Counted from the stretch's first letter, positions 33,025-40,818 are shown. The stretch is 45,681 nt of DNA from Microcaldota archaeon (GCA_022627495.1 JAKEGJ010000007.1:1-45681), one strand, 5' to 3'. Translations and numbers: made by a program. Notes: generated from the letters alone by a model not told the origin.

Positions 33025-33813
33025 TCACTCCACCCCATCCTGGCAATGGCCCGGGCAGCCGGCATGCCCGTGCCTGACAATCTTCATCCGGTCTGCATAG
33101 GCGCAGATCAGGTCTGCCGGGTTCACCCCCTTTGATACGTCATGGAGCACCACGCTGCGGTTCACGCACGCCAGCTTGTTCACATGCGCGCTGACAACCC
33201 CGATGTCATGGGAAATCAGGATGATGGTTATCCCGGCGCTGTTGAGCCTTTTCAGTATGGCGTAGAACCTTTTCTGGGCATATCGGTCGACGCCCACTGT
33301 GGGCTCATCCAGAATCAGCAGCTCCGGCTCTGCTACCAAAGCCCTTGCCATGAATACCCTCTGCTGCTGGCCACCCGAAAGCTCGCTGATGCGCTTATCC
33401 CTATGCTCCAGCATCCCGACCTCGTCAAGCGCCTTTTCAATCAACTCGCGGTCCTTGGCGCCAAGCTGTTTCATGATGCCTGCCCTGGGTATCCTTCCCA
33501 TCGCTACGACTTCCGATACCGAGGCAGGGAAGTTCTGGTCGAAATTCGTCACCTTCTGGGGCACGAACCCGACCCTGGCCCTTGCGTCGGCGCTTGCAGG
33601 CGGGGCTCCGAACAGCCTGACTAAGCCGCTATCCGGCTTGAGGAGGCCGATAATGATCCTGATGAGGGTGGTCTTGCCCGAGCCGTTCGGGCCGATTACT
33701 CCCAGGAAATCGCCGCGCTTCACCTCGAGCCCCACATTCTCAAGGACAATGTGGGCTCCGTACGAGAAGGTGACCCCCTTTATCCATATTACCGTGTCCT
33801 TATCCATTCCCAT
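33025..33813 (-). CDS. znuC: ABC transporter ATPase of the ZnuC family
   Basis: Start alternatives are GTG 33837, ATG 33813 and ATG 33807; 33813 is used because ggataaggtc precedes it. The roughly 262-residue protein has Walker A GPNGSGKT, Q-loop VPQKVTNFDQN, signature LSGGQQQRV, Walker B LLILDEPTVG and the switch His in ILISHD. The C-terminal end is His/Cys-rich (KIVRHGHAGCPGHCQDG), which could bind the transported metal; that tail is unusual. Confidence 0.93.
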   Translation of the reverse strand: MGMDKDTVIWIKGVTFSYGAHIVLENVGLEVKRGDFLGVIGPNGSGKTTLIRIIIGLLKPDSGLVRLFGAPPASADARARVGFVPQKVTNFDQNFPASVSEVVAMGRIPRAGIMKQLGAKDRELIEKALDEVGMLEHRDKRISELSGGQQQRVFMARALVAEPELLILDEPTVGVDRYAQKRFYAILKRLNSAGITIILISHDIGVVSAHVNKLACVNRSVVLHDVSKGVNPADLICAYADRMKIVRHGHAGCPGHCQDGVE

Positions 33814-33827
33814 GACCTTATCCTGGG

Positions 33828-34793
33828 TTATCCACACTCTAAACCATTTTTAATGTTGGCCAGATTCCCTTCCATAAGCGATATGTAGTCCTCACCCGCT
33901 GCATTCTCTTCGGGCGTCAACCCATGCACTGAATTGAACGCGAGCACCGAGCCGTTTATCTCCTTGGCGATGGTCTGCGCCGAGCGGGGGTCTATCATGC
34001 TCTCAAAGAAAACCACGCTTACGTTGCTTTCTTTTGCCAAGTCGATTATCGCTGCAAGGTCCGATGGGGAAGGCTCGGCTTCCGGGTCCACCCCGCTGAT
34101 GGCTATCTGGTTGCAGCCATACCTTTTGCAGAAATAGCCGAGCGTGGCATGTGTCACAAGGATGTCGTGTTTTGTGCAGTTCGACATCGTTGTCCTAATC
34201 TCATTATCGAGCGAATCCAGTCTCGCGTTGTATGAAGCGGCGTTGTTTTCGTAATACTCCTCCCCATCGGGGTCTGCCTCTATCAGGGCATCGCGGATAT
34301 TGTTGACCTGGATTTTAGCCAGGACCGGGTCGAGCCAGAAATGCGGGTCGAAGCCGCCGGCATGCGAATGTTCAGTTCCCTGCTCTTCATATTCTTCATG
34401 CTCATCATGCCCTTGCGAACTTAGGAGGGTTATGCCAGCGCTGGTGTCGGCTACGATCAAGTCCTTCCTTTCAACGCCCTTCACAATGCTATCAGCCCAA
34501 GGCTCCATGCCCGCGCCGTTATATAGGAAGACATCCGCTTCTGATAGCTTCCGTATGTCAGAAGCAGTAGGTTCGAATTCATGCGGTTCAACACCCATCG
34601 GGATGAGTGTCGTAACCTCGACACGGTCCCCCCCGACATTTTTCGCAAAATCATAAATGGGGTAGAAGCTGGCGACAACTATTATCTTTCCTTCTTCATG
34701 CTGCGGAGTGCTTTCGGTGCAGCCCGCGAGCATTATCGTGAAAGCGAGCAATGCGCCTACCATTAACATTACGGTTGTTTTCGCGCCAGACAT
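33828..34793 (-). CDS. znuA: Zinc-type ABC transporter substrate-binding lipoprotein
   Basis: The ATG at 34793 gives a lipoprotein signal ending LAFTIMLAGC. The mature part has the cluster A-I fold landmarks VVASFYPIYDFAKNVGGDRV, GVEPHEFEPT, DPHFWLDP, VTHATLGYF and FESMIDPRSAQ. These hold the three His and one Asp that bind the metal. A His/Glu-rich loop (GHDEHEEYEEQGTEHSHAGG) is the zinc-trapping loop seen in ZnuA rather than manganese proteins. It heads the znuA-znuC-znuB-zinc-ribbon operon and is divergent from the NikR-like genes. Confidence 0.93.
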   Translation of the reverse strand: MSGAKTTVMLMVGALLAFTIMLAGCTESTPQHEEGKIIVVASFYPIYDFAKNVGGDRVEVTTLIPMGVEPHEFEPTASDIRKLSEADVFLYNGAGMEPWADSIVKGVERKDLIVADTSAGITLLSSQGHDEHEEYEEQGTEHSHAGGFDPHFWLDPVLAKIQVNNIRDALIEADPDGEEYYENNAASYNARLDSLDNEIRTTMSNCTKHDILVTHATLGYFCKRYGCNQIAISGVDPEAEPSPSDLAAIIDLAKESNVSVVFFESMIDPRSAQTIAKEINGSVLAFNSVHGLTPEENAAGEDYISLMEGNLANIKNGLECG

Positions 34794-34898
34794 ATCATCA
34801 CGCCCAATCCATGAAGACAATCATTAATAAATTTTTATGTCCAGATTATTAACTATTCGCGGCCTTTAGGCCTTTCTTATTAACCGGGTTGATCTGCC

Positions 34899-35045
34899 AT
34901 GGAAAAAAAACTCGTGAAAAGAGGCAATGAGAGCCTGGCGATAGGGCTCATGCGGGCCGTCGGTTCGGTTGCATGCCCATGCCCGCTTTGCATGCTCTCA
35001 AGCGCAGGATTCATCGCCAATGGCTTGCGTGAGGAGCTGTCATAG
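34899..35045 (+). CDS. 48-residue CPCPLC peptide
   Basis: The ATG at 34899 opens a short ORF ending 8 nt before the NikR-like ATG. The product has VGSVACPCPLCMLSSAGFIANGL, with three cysteines spaced C-x-C-x2-C in a hydrophobic stretch. The motif suggests metal or cluster binding. It lies between the divergent znu promoter and the NikR-like gene. An AT-rich promoter region (ttattaac, about 34877-34884) precedes it. Not recognised as a named family. Confidence 0.6.
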   Translation: MEKKLVKRGNESLAIGLMRAVGSVACPCPLCMLSSAGFIANGLREELS

Positions 35046-35053
35046 GTGTGGAT

Positions 35054-35434
35054 ATGGAAATCGTCAGCATCTCGATGGATAAGGAAACGCTGTCTGAGCT
35101 GGACCGCATCCAGGCGCGCCTCGGCTTCAAGAGCCGCTCGAGGCTGCTCTGCGCGACGTTGGGCTCGCTTCTCAACGAATACCGGTCGCTTGAATCCCTG
35201 AAAGGCCATACCGACGCGGTTTTCATGGTTACATACCGCCCTGCGGAAAAGCATGGGATTTCTGACCTCCTCCATGAATTCGAGGACAGCATAAAAACCG
35301 TCATCCACCAGCACCATGTCGGCATCTGCCTGGAGGTGCTGATTGTGTGCTCGGATGCGGAGCGCATCAGGCAGCTGTTCGCCTTGCTGAAGAAGGATAA
35401 GGGCGTCCGTTCGGTGAGCTGTTCCGTCCTGTAG
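35054..35434 (+). CDS. NikR-like metal-responsive ribbon-helix-helix regulator
   Basis: The ATG at 35054 (after ggtg) gives 126 residues. The N-terminal 45 form a ribbon-helix-helix DNA-binding domain (IVSISMDKETLSELDRIQAR, KSRSRLLCATLG). The rest matches the NikR ACT-like domain: LLHEFEDSIKTVIHQHHVGICLEVLIV provides His, His-x-His-like and Cys ligands similar to NikR's nickel site. It would repress transport genes when metal is bound. Divergent znuABC is the obvious target, so it may sense Zn, Ni or Co. Confidence 0.85.
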   Translation: MEIVSISMDKETLSELDRIQARLGFKSRSRLLCATLGSLLNEYRSLESLKGHTDAVFMVTYRPAEKHGISDLLHEFEDSIKTVIHQHHVGICLEVLIVCSDAERIRQLFALLKKDKGVRSVSCSVL

Positions 35435-35492
35435 CGCCCCGATGAAGCGGGATATCCATCCTGATTCGCAAAAAATGGCTTAGGTGATGAAA

Positions 35493-35891
35493 ATGAAAGG
35501 ATATGCAGTAAATCTGGAGAAAGAGACGAGCAAAAACACGGATTTCAGAAGGGTTTTGTATACCGGAAAATACAGCCAGCTTGTGCTGATGAGCATAAAG
35601 CCCGGAGATGAAATCGGGCAAGAGACGCACGATGACCGGGACCAGTTCTTCCGGTTTGAGGGCGGGGAAGGCAAGGTCGTTATCGATGGAAAGGAACACC
35701 TCGTTAAAGACGGGGATGGGGTAATCGTCCCTGCCGGGGCCAGACACAACGTAATCAACACGTCAAAAAAGGCCGACCTCAGGCTTTACACAATTTACTC
35801 CCCGCCAGAGCATCAGGATGGCACAGTCCGCCGGACAAAGGCTGAAGCAGAAGCCAAAGAAGAGCATTTCGACGGCCGGACTTCGGAATGA
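35493..35891 (+). CDS. Small cupin protein
   Basis: The ATG at 35493 has ggtgat upstream. The roughly 132-residue single cupin has motif 1 IGQETHDDRDQFFRFEGGEGKVV and motif 2 DGVIVPAGARHNVINTS, each supplying part of a metal site (His, Gln/Glu, His). Its C terminus is charged (KAEAEAKEEHFDG). Small cupins can be isomerases, dioxygenases or sensors; none can be chosen here. It ends 24 nt before tRNA-Thr, which is on the other strand. Confidence 0.85.
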   Translation: MKGYAVNLEKETSKNTDFRRVLYTGKYSQLVLMSIKPGDEIGQETHDDRDQFFRFEGGEGKVVIDGKEHLVKDGDGVIVPAGARHNVINTSKKADLRLYTIYSPPEHQDGTVRRTKAEAEAKEEHFDGRTSE

Positions 35892-35915
35892 CTGCGGCGT
35901 CTAAAAAAGTATAAA

Positions 35916-36171
35916 GCCCCCGGAGGGATTTGAACCCCCGACTTCCTCCTTCCACCTTTTGGAAAAAGGTGGATCAAAACTGATTGTCGGCAAACCCGGC
36001 AGGGTTTGCAAACGACCGGTTTTTGATTAAACTTTTTCCAAAAAAGTTTACGAGAGAGGCGCTCTGCCATCGCTCCCGCCTTTTTTTGGACGCTGGCCAA
36101 AAACGCGAAGCGTTTTTCATCAATGCGTTTTGGGCCGCCTTTTCCTAAAAGGCGGACTGAGCTACGGAGGC
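35916..36171 (-). tRNA. tRNA-Thr(CGU) with two introns, overlapping a stop codon
   Basis: Acceptor GCCTCCG/CGGGGGC (one G-U), D stem GCTC/GAGC, anticodon stem CCTCT/GGAGG with anticodon CGT, and T arm GGGGG-TTCAAAT-CCCTC. The gene is 256 nt. An intron of about 87 nt interrupts the D loop (about 36069-36155) and one of about 98 nt is at 37/38 (about 35951-36048). Both contain related CTTTT-AGG-AAAAG hairpins. The first tRNA base is also the G of the TAG stop of the GGDEF gene, and TATA-like tttataac (about 36199-36206) lies within that gene. Confidence 0.87.
36015..36049 (-). repeat. Intron hairpin element, copy in tRNA-Thr
   Basis: These 35 bases match 37844-37878 in the tRNA-Gly intron at 31 positions, including a self-pairing AAACTTTTT/AAAAAGTTT arm followed by a tCAAAAACcGG-type segment. 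Related elements with CCRCC/GGYGG arms occur at 1968-2000, 35952-35982 and 36125-36155. Confidence 0.75.
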
Positions 36172-37535
36172 TAGCTGGAAGGAGTATTCCCCCTAGCTGT
36201 TATAAACATTTCTGAAGCGCCGGGCCGGTATACCGAGTATCGCTGGTCCTGACCCAGGCCATTTACCGAATATGCGACGATGTTCCTGCCCTGGCTTTTC
36301 GCCATGTACATGGCCAAATCTACGTCATGGACGATGTCCGCCATGTTTATGTCCAGGGCCCTGGTGCTTGTCCTCGTGATTATCGTGTCGGCATCTCCCA
36401 CTCCTACGCTCACGGTAATCCCGAGCCTCCTGCCGCCTATTTCCAGCAGAGTCTGCTCTATGCATGCACGGAGCCGCTCAGCGATTATAAGCGCCTCCTG
36501 GAGCTCTGTGCGCGGCAGTATCGCAGCAAACTCCTCTCCGCCGTACCTGTAGCAGAGGTCGACATCTTCATTGTGGCCGTTTGCCCTCCTTTCGATGACA
36601 TCCCCTATTGGCGTGCCGCGCAAGCACTTGCCGATGGCCTTGGCCACTGTCTTCAAAACCTGATCCCCCGTATCGTGGCCGTATCTGTCATTGAATTGCT
36701 TGAAGAGGTCCACATCGAAAATGAATATCGAGAAATTCGGGCCGCCGCGCATGTAGTTTTTAAGGGCCACTCCGAGCTGGGTCTCGAACTCAAGCCTCGT
36801 GGCGAGGCCGGTCAGCGGGTCGAACCGCGCATCCACGATGCGTGAGAGCAGCCTCGCCCCGCATGCCACGAGGAGGGCCGCTTTCTGCACTGCCAATGTG
36901 CCGGTCTGCTTGATGTCCTGGACCTCGAGCCTCTCGCCCTTTAGCGTCAGGACGCCCAGCTTCTTCGTTTCACTTTCGGGGTCGCCCGCATTGTGGCTCA
37001 TGAAAAGTGGGACGGTGCATACCTGGCGGGTTCCGTTCTTTATGCTGTGCCTTGAATATGCGGTATCGCCGGGTATCATGTTGAATCGGTACAAGATGTT
37101 TTTCGTCTTGTGCTTCTTGGTCATGCGCGGAATGGTGAAGAGCATCCAGCGGTTGTCAAAAGCGGCCCTGATCATCTCTCCTGTGGCGCCGCCTTCGAAT
37201 CCGGCGACGTAGCCGCCGTCCATCCTATTCATCGTCATGTAATGCTCGAGCGCATTCGGCTCTCCGTGAGCCGACAGGTGGATGCTCGCTTGGTCCGCCC
37301 CCAGCTCTTTCATGAGGGCAACCACCGCATCCTGCACCGGCGTAGTCCTGACATTGACCGTGCAAGTGAGCCGGTATAGCGCCATTTCGAGAGGGGTGAG
37401 CGCCAGACTTTTCTTATCCTCGTTCCTGTCTATGCCTTCGATAAGAGGGGGGATGGACGGCCGGGCCGAATGCTTAACCTGGCCGGGCTCGCCCTGAGCC
37501 GAGATTCCAGCTAAGCGTTTGAATCCTTGAGCCAT
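36171..37535 (-). CDS. GGDEF-domain protein (putative diguanylate cyclase) with N-terminal GAF-like region
   Basis: The ATG at 37535 follows an agga site and a TATA box (tttataaac, about 37578-37586); the upstream ATG at 37661 would precede it. The 454-residue protein has a GAF-like region (residues about 50-240) and a GGDEF domain: DPLTGLATRLEFE, FDVDLFKQFNDRYGHDTGDQVL and the active-site RYGGEEF. A 15-20-residue insertion (GTPIGDVIERRANGHNEDV) sits before the active site, and the inhibitory RxxD motif is absent. The enzyme type makes c-di-GMP from two GTP. No EAL, HD-GYP or PilZ protein is in the window. Its last codon overlaps tRNA-Thr. Confidence 0.88.
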   Translation of the reverse strand: MAQGFKRLAGISAQGEPGQVKHSARPSIPPLIEGIDRNEDKKSLALTPLEMALYRLTCTVNVRTTPVQDAVVALMKELGADQASIHLSAHGEPNALEHYMTMNRMDGGYVAGFEGGATGEMIRAAFDNRWMLFTIPRMTKKHKTKNILYRFNMIPGDTAYSRHSIKNGTRQVCTVPLFMSHNAGDPESETKKLGVLTLKGERLEVQDIKQTGTLAVQKAALLVACGARLLSRIVDARFDPLTGLATRLEFETQLGVALKNYMRGGPNFSIFIFDVDLFKQFNDRYGHDTGDQVLKTVAKAIGKCLRGTPIGDVIERRANGHNEDVDLCYRYGGEEFAAILPRTELQEALIIAERLRACIEQTLLEIGGRRLGITVSVGVGDADTIITRTSTRALDINMADIVHDVDLAMYMAKSQGRNIVAYSVNGLGQDQRYSVYRPGASEMFITARGNTPSS

Positions 37536-37791
37536 ACTATCTTTCCTGGTGCCCCTGCTGATTTGTGGCAACTTAAGTTTATAAACGTTATTCTTTTTCC
37601 GGCTGTTTTCACGTCGTAATATGCCTACAGCTATTGGCGGAAAACCGGGTATCCGCACCAATAAAGCAATGCGGAAAATGGGTTTTGGGTGCGGGCGGGG
37701 CGGATTAGCTGTAAAAATGCACCAAACCGGAAAAATCGGCGCATCCGCTGATGGAGTGAATCCGGATTGGTAAAAAAGAAGAAAAGCTGAT

Positions 37792-37918
37792 GCGGTCGCC
37801 GGGATTTGAACCCGGGTTATAGGCTTTCCTCAATGGCATTATCGCCAGTTTTTGATCAAACTTTTTCCTAAAAAGTTTGTTGGAAGGCCTAAGTCCTACC
37901 AGGCTAGACTACAACCGC
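37792..37918 (-). tRNA. tRNA-Gly(UCC) with one intron
   Basis: Acceptor GCGGTTG/CGACCGC, D stem GTCT/GGAC, anticodon stem TAGGC/GCCTA with anticodon TCC, and T arm CCGGG-TTCAAAT-CCCGG. An intron of about 55 nt (about 37826-37880) is at the 37/38 site and holds an AAACTTTTT/AAAAAGTTT hairpin. A TATA-like ctttaaaaa lies about 35 nt upstream and is shared with the divergent kinase gene. Confidence 0.92.
37844..37878 (-). repeat. Intron hairpin element, copy in tRNA-Gly
   Basis: Partner of 36015-36049 (31 of 35 bases identical). It occupies most of the intron, so the intron itself may have spread or been copied between tRNA genes. Confidence 0.75.
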
Positions 37919-37989
37919 GATTAGCTATATCATTCAGTGTGGGATGGGTTTTTAAAGAGGATTTATCATATTATAATAGGTGTGTATTT

Positions 37990-38628
37990 GTGGTATTAGC
38001 CCAATCGTCATCGGCGTATGCAAGACCGCTCATCATGGTATGCGGAAAGTACGGATGCGGCAAGACCACCGCCGCCCGCGCCCTTGCGAAGGAACTTTCT
38101 GGCTTCCATTACGTGGGCATTGACGAGATGCGCCAGGAGATGGGGCTGGTCCCCTACCGCAGGGAAGACAATCCCATGTTACTGGACTTGATGGACCTCT
38201 CCGTCTTGCATGCGCTTAGGGGGGGCCACGGGGCCATCGTCGACCGCCCGCACCAGACCTACTGGAGCCGGGCCCGTTCATATGACGCGGCGCTCCTGTT
38301 CGACATCCCCGTCCTCCTGGTGGAGTGCGTATGCCCCGAGGCGACCGCAAAAGAAAGGATTGCGGCGAGGCCATCGAGCGACAGCGTCCATTTGCCGTCC
38401 AACGACCCGGAAATCACTGAAAGGATACGAAAAAGCTGGGAAGACGTCCAGGGGGATTTCGGCCATAATCCCGGGCTTGCCCGCATCGTGAGTTATATCC
38501 GTTACTTCTCCCACATCCCCCGGAGCGTTCCAGTGAATATCACGGAAGCCCTTTGCGATTTCACAGCGCGCGTCTGCAAGCTGCTGGACGGCATCCGGGC
38601 CGAAGAAATGGAAAAAACGGAAAAATAA
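37990..38628 (+). CDS. P-loop kinase of the AAA_33/Zeta-like type
   Basis: The open frame reaches back into tRNA-Gly, so a later start is needed. GTG 37990 has aggtg 7 nt upstream; ATG 38035, directly before the P loop, is the alternative. The 212-residue protein has Walker A CGKYGCGKTTAARAL, the lid-type EATAKERIAARPS and DEMRQEMGL after strand 2, the pattern of small-molecule or polynucleotide kinases in the AAA_33/APH-like group. Substrate unknown. It is convergent with the small MscS-related gene. Confidence 0.78.
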   Translation: MVLAQSSSAYARPLIMVCGKYGCGKTTAARALAKELSGFHYVGIDEMRQEMGLVPYRREDNPMLLDLMDLSVLHALRGGHGAIVDRPHQTYWSRARSYDAALLFDIPVLLVECVCPEATAKERIAARPSSDSVHLPSNDPEITERIRKSWEDVQGDFGHNPGLARIVSYIRYFSHIPRSVPVNITEALCDFTARVCKLLDGIRAEEMEKTEK

Positions 38629-38637
38629 AGAAAAAAA

Positions 38638-39297
38638 TCAGAGCTTGAGGTTCTTCCTTCCGCTCTTGATTATCTCCTTCGCGTCATCCTGACCGCCCAG
38701 CCCGAACGCTATGCCCAGGGCGAGCGCAAGGCCGAAGGCCGCGGCCTGGATGATGGTTAGGAAGACGCCGGTAATCAGCGTGGTGTTGAAGCCCGCGGTG
38801 GCAAGGCCCATCGTCAGGCCTATATAAATCATGACGAGCTTCGCCGCACGCGCCCCCAGCCTGACCATCGCAGACTTGCTGTTCAGGTCGATAATCGCCT
38901 CTTTCAGGTACTCGCCGAAAAGCACCGCCACGAGGACGATGACCGCCGCGCCTATCAGGACCGGGATGTACAGGAGCACCGTAGTCAGGTAGTCCGTGAT
39001 GGTCCCGAGGGCCATCAGCGACACCGCGGCCTGGATGAATACCAGGAGGACGTAATACTTAACGATTTTAACAAGCACATCGCTAATCCTCACGCTTCCG
39101 AGGGCGTCTTCGACCTTGTGCGTCTTGAGGAACTCCTCAAGCTTAATCATCTTCAGGATGCGCGCGAATATCCTGCTCACGATGAAGGATACTATCCATC
39201 CTAGGACGAATACCAGGATAGCGGCTATCAGCCCCGGCAGCAGCTTCGCGGCGCCATCGGCCGTGTTCTGTATGGCGGCTGTCGCGGAATCCATCAA
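38638..39297 (-). CDS. Membrane protein with MscS-type TM-helix repeats
   Basis: The 219-residue protein has five hydrophobic helices and two copies of the conserved TM-helix pattern found before MscS channels: LLPGLIAAILVFVLGWIVSFIVSRIF near the start and TVLLYIPVLIGAAVIVLVAVLFGEYLK. The third segment GLALALGIAFGLGGQDDAKEII resembles the MscS pore helix with its GxxxG-like packing. The C-terminal cytoplasmic beta domain of MscS is missing. It is probably a small mechanosensitive or related channel; the gating role is inferred. Confidence 0.8.
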   Translation of the reverse strand: MMDSATAAIQNTADGAAKLLPGLIAAILVFVLGWIVSFIVSRIFARILKMIKLEEFLKTHKVEDALGSVRISDVLVKIVKYYVLLVFIQAAVSLMALGTITDYLTTVLLYIPVLIGAAVIVLVAVLFGEYLKEAIIDLNSKSAMVRLGARAAKLVMIYIGLTMGLATAGFNTTLITGVFLTIIQAAAFGLALALGIAFGLGGQDDAKEIIKSGRKNLKL

Positions 39298-39383
39298 TAT
39301 CGTCTGGTTCAGTTCAACTATACAATCACCCCTGCCGCTATCGGGGTTGCGATAATTTTAAACCTATGCCCGCGGCAAGGGGA

Positions 39384-40040
39384 TTATTCGAAAGCCGATG
39401 CGAGGCCAGAAAGGAACGCCTTCGGGTCCTTCGCCTTGACGAAAGCGCTAGCAAGGAGAACGCCTTCGGCCCCGAGTTCGAGCGCCTTCCTGGCATCCTC
39501 CGCGTTGCTGACTCCGGCCCCGCAGAGGACCTTCACGTTGTGATTGACCTCCGTTACCGCCTTCACGGAATTTATGACGATTTCCGGCCTGGCTTTGGAA
39601 ACGCTGATGCCGCTGCCGATAAGTTCGGGCGGCTCGACTGCTATATATGTCGGGCTGAAAGAGGCTATCCCGGCTGCCTCCTTCGTGGTCGCGGCGCAGA
39701 CCAGGCTCTCGAGGTGCTGCTCATGAAGCCGGTCAATCGTCGCCTTGATCCTGGAGGGGTCCGCCACCCTCTTTTCCGAGTGGTTCACGAGCGACCCCCT
39801 GGCCTTTGCGGCCTTTATCATCTCCGCGTTGATGGCGCCCGTGTGCGCTCCTGCCGGCTCCGGGTCGGCATGCTGGGCGAAGACGTCTGAGAACCTTTCT
39901 GCGGCCTCATGGAGTAGCACCGTGGGCGGGCAGACGATGATGCGCACCCCCGTCTCGTCCACGACCTCTTTCGCGATGTCGCTGAATTGGAGCGCCTTCT
40001 GTATGCTTTCAGGGTATGTCTTGAGGTTCAGGACAATCAT
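39384..40040 (-). CDS. tpiA: Triosephosphate isomerase, archaeal type
   Basis: The 218-residue protein is short, as in archaeal TIMs. Catalytic residues are visible: Lys in VLNLKTY, His in LVNHSEKR and Glu in YIAVEPPELIGSG. The phosphate loop is VLCGAGVSNAED, then GAEGVLLASAFVKAKDP. It interconverts glyceraldehyde-3-phosphate and dihydroxyacetone phosphate in glycolysis and gluconeogenesis. It is a single gene upstream of tRNA-Ser in position but on the same strand. Confidence 0.96.
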   Translation of the reverse strand: MIVLNLKTYPESIQKALQFSDIAKEVVDETGVRIIVCPPTVLLHEAAERFSDVFAQHADPEPAGAHTGAINAEMIKAAKARGSLVNHSEKRVADPSRIKATIDRLHEQHLESLVCAATTKEAAGIASFSPTYIAVEPPELIGSGISVSKARPEIVINSVKAVTEVNHNVKVLCGAGVSNAEDARKALELGAEGVLLASAFVKAKDPKAFLSGLASAFE

Positions 40041-40081
40041 GGATGGCTATAGGACGAGAATGGTTAAAAAATGAATAATAC

Positions 40082-40198
40082 GCCGACGCCAGGATTTGAA
40101 CCTGGAATCCCAGGGGGATCGGTTTTCTCAATAAACCGGTTCGAGATTCGTCAATCCATATGGATTTCCGACGCACTACCGGGTTATGCGACGTCGGC
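40082..40198 (-). tRNA. tRNA-Ser(UGA) with a non-canonical intron
   Basis: Acceptor GCCGACG/CGTCGGC, D stem GCAT/GTGC, anticodon arm GGTTT-ATTGAGA-AAACC with anticodon TGA, long variable arm ATCCC-CCT-GGGAT, and T arm CCAGG-TTCAAAT-CCTGG. Between D arm and anticodon stem is an extra segment of about 34 nt (about 40138-40171) with an AATCC-ATAT-GGATT hairpin. Its removal gives a normal 83-nt class II tRNA. The intron thus lies near position 26/27, not 37/38. A TATA-like gttaaaaag stands about 34 nt upstream. Confidence 0.85.
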
Positions 40199-40239
40199 AT
40201 TAAAAGCGATTTTTGATGTTAGGCACCAACCCTTTTTAA

Positions 40240-40818
40240 CTATTCTGAGAACTCCTCGGCTTCGTAGACGAAGAATTCCATCCCCTTCGTGTCCCGCCAG
40301 GCCTCAGCCCCCAGCCCCGCCTTCATGCACAGGTGCGAGAGGAACTCCTCCTTTTTGGGAAGCTGCTCCCAGACGACCGGAAGGAACGTCGCGCGATTCC
40401 AGCCCTTCTGTATTATCAAGCCATGCTTGCCCGGGACAAGCTTTTTCAGGAGGTCTGCCGCATCCTTGACCGGAAACGGCTTCGGGGCGCTCAGGACCGA
40501 GATGGAGAACGTGACTTCGGGAAGCTCCTCCTGCCGCATGGGGTAGAACCTGGGGTCTTCAAATGCCGAACTCAGCGCGTTCTCAATCACGTCCATGACC
40601 AGCGGGCGGTGCGCCTCGAGGCTCCCGATGCAGCCCCGCAGCCGCTCCCCCACATGCAGGGTGACGAAGCACGCGCCGTTCTCGGTTAGCTTCTTGGAAG
40701 GCACGTCTTTCGGCTGCACGTCCAGCTTGCGGCCGCCGGCCAGATGCGCCTTCACGGCGTTCCTGGCCAGCTTCAGCAGATACTCCTTCTCCTTCTTTTC
40801 AAGCGCCATATCGTTCAT
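40240..40818 (-). CDS. amrA: AMMECR1-domain protein of the AmmeMemoRadiSam system
   Basis: ATG 40818 overlaps the upstream stop as ATGA; the longer frame is rejected. The 192-residue protein has the AMMECR1 core GACFVTLHVGERLRGCIGSLEAHRPL (with the LRGCIG motif) and EVTFSISVLSAP, then GLIIQKGWNRATFLPVVWEQLP. The conserved Cys in RGCIG may be catalytic or redox-active. The family is universally linked to MEMO and a radical SAM enzyme; the biochemical role is not settled. Confidence 0.95.
   Translation of the reverse strand: MNDMALEKKEKEYLLKLARNAVKAHLAGGRKLDVQPKDVPSKKLTENGACFVTLHVGERLRGCIGSLEAHRPLVMDVIENALSSAFEDPRFYPMRQEELPEVTFSISVLSAPKPFPVKDAADLLKKLVPGKHGLIIQKGWNRATFLPVVWEQLPKKEEFLSHLCMKAGLGAEAWRDTKGMEFFVYEAEEFSE

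Noticed and set aside
40082-40198. tRNA-Trp(CCA) or tRNA-Ser(CGA) readings of the same gene
   Set aside because: The CCA reading lacks a pairing anticodon stem and ignores the long variable arm; the CGA reading needs two introns. The TGA reading gives a complete class II fold with one intron.
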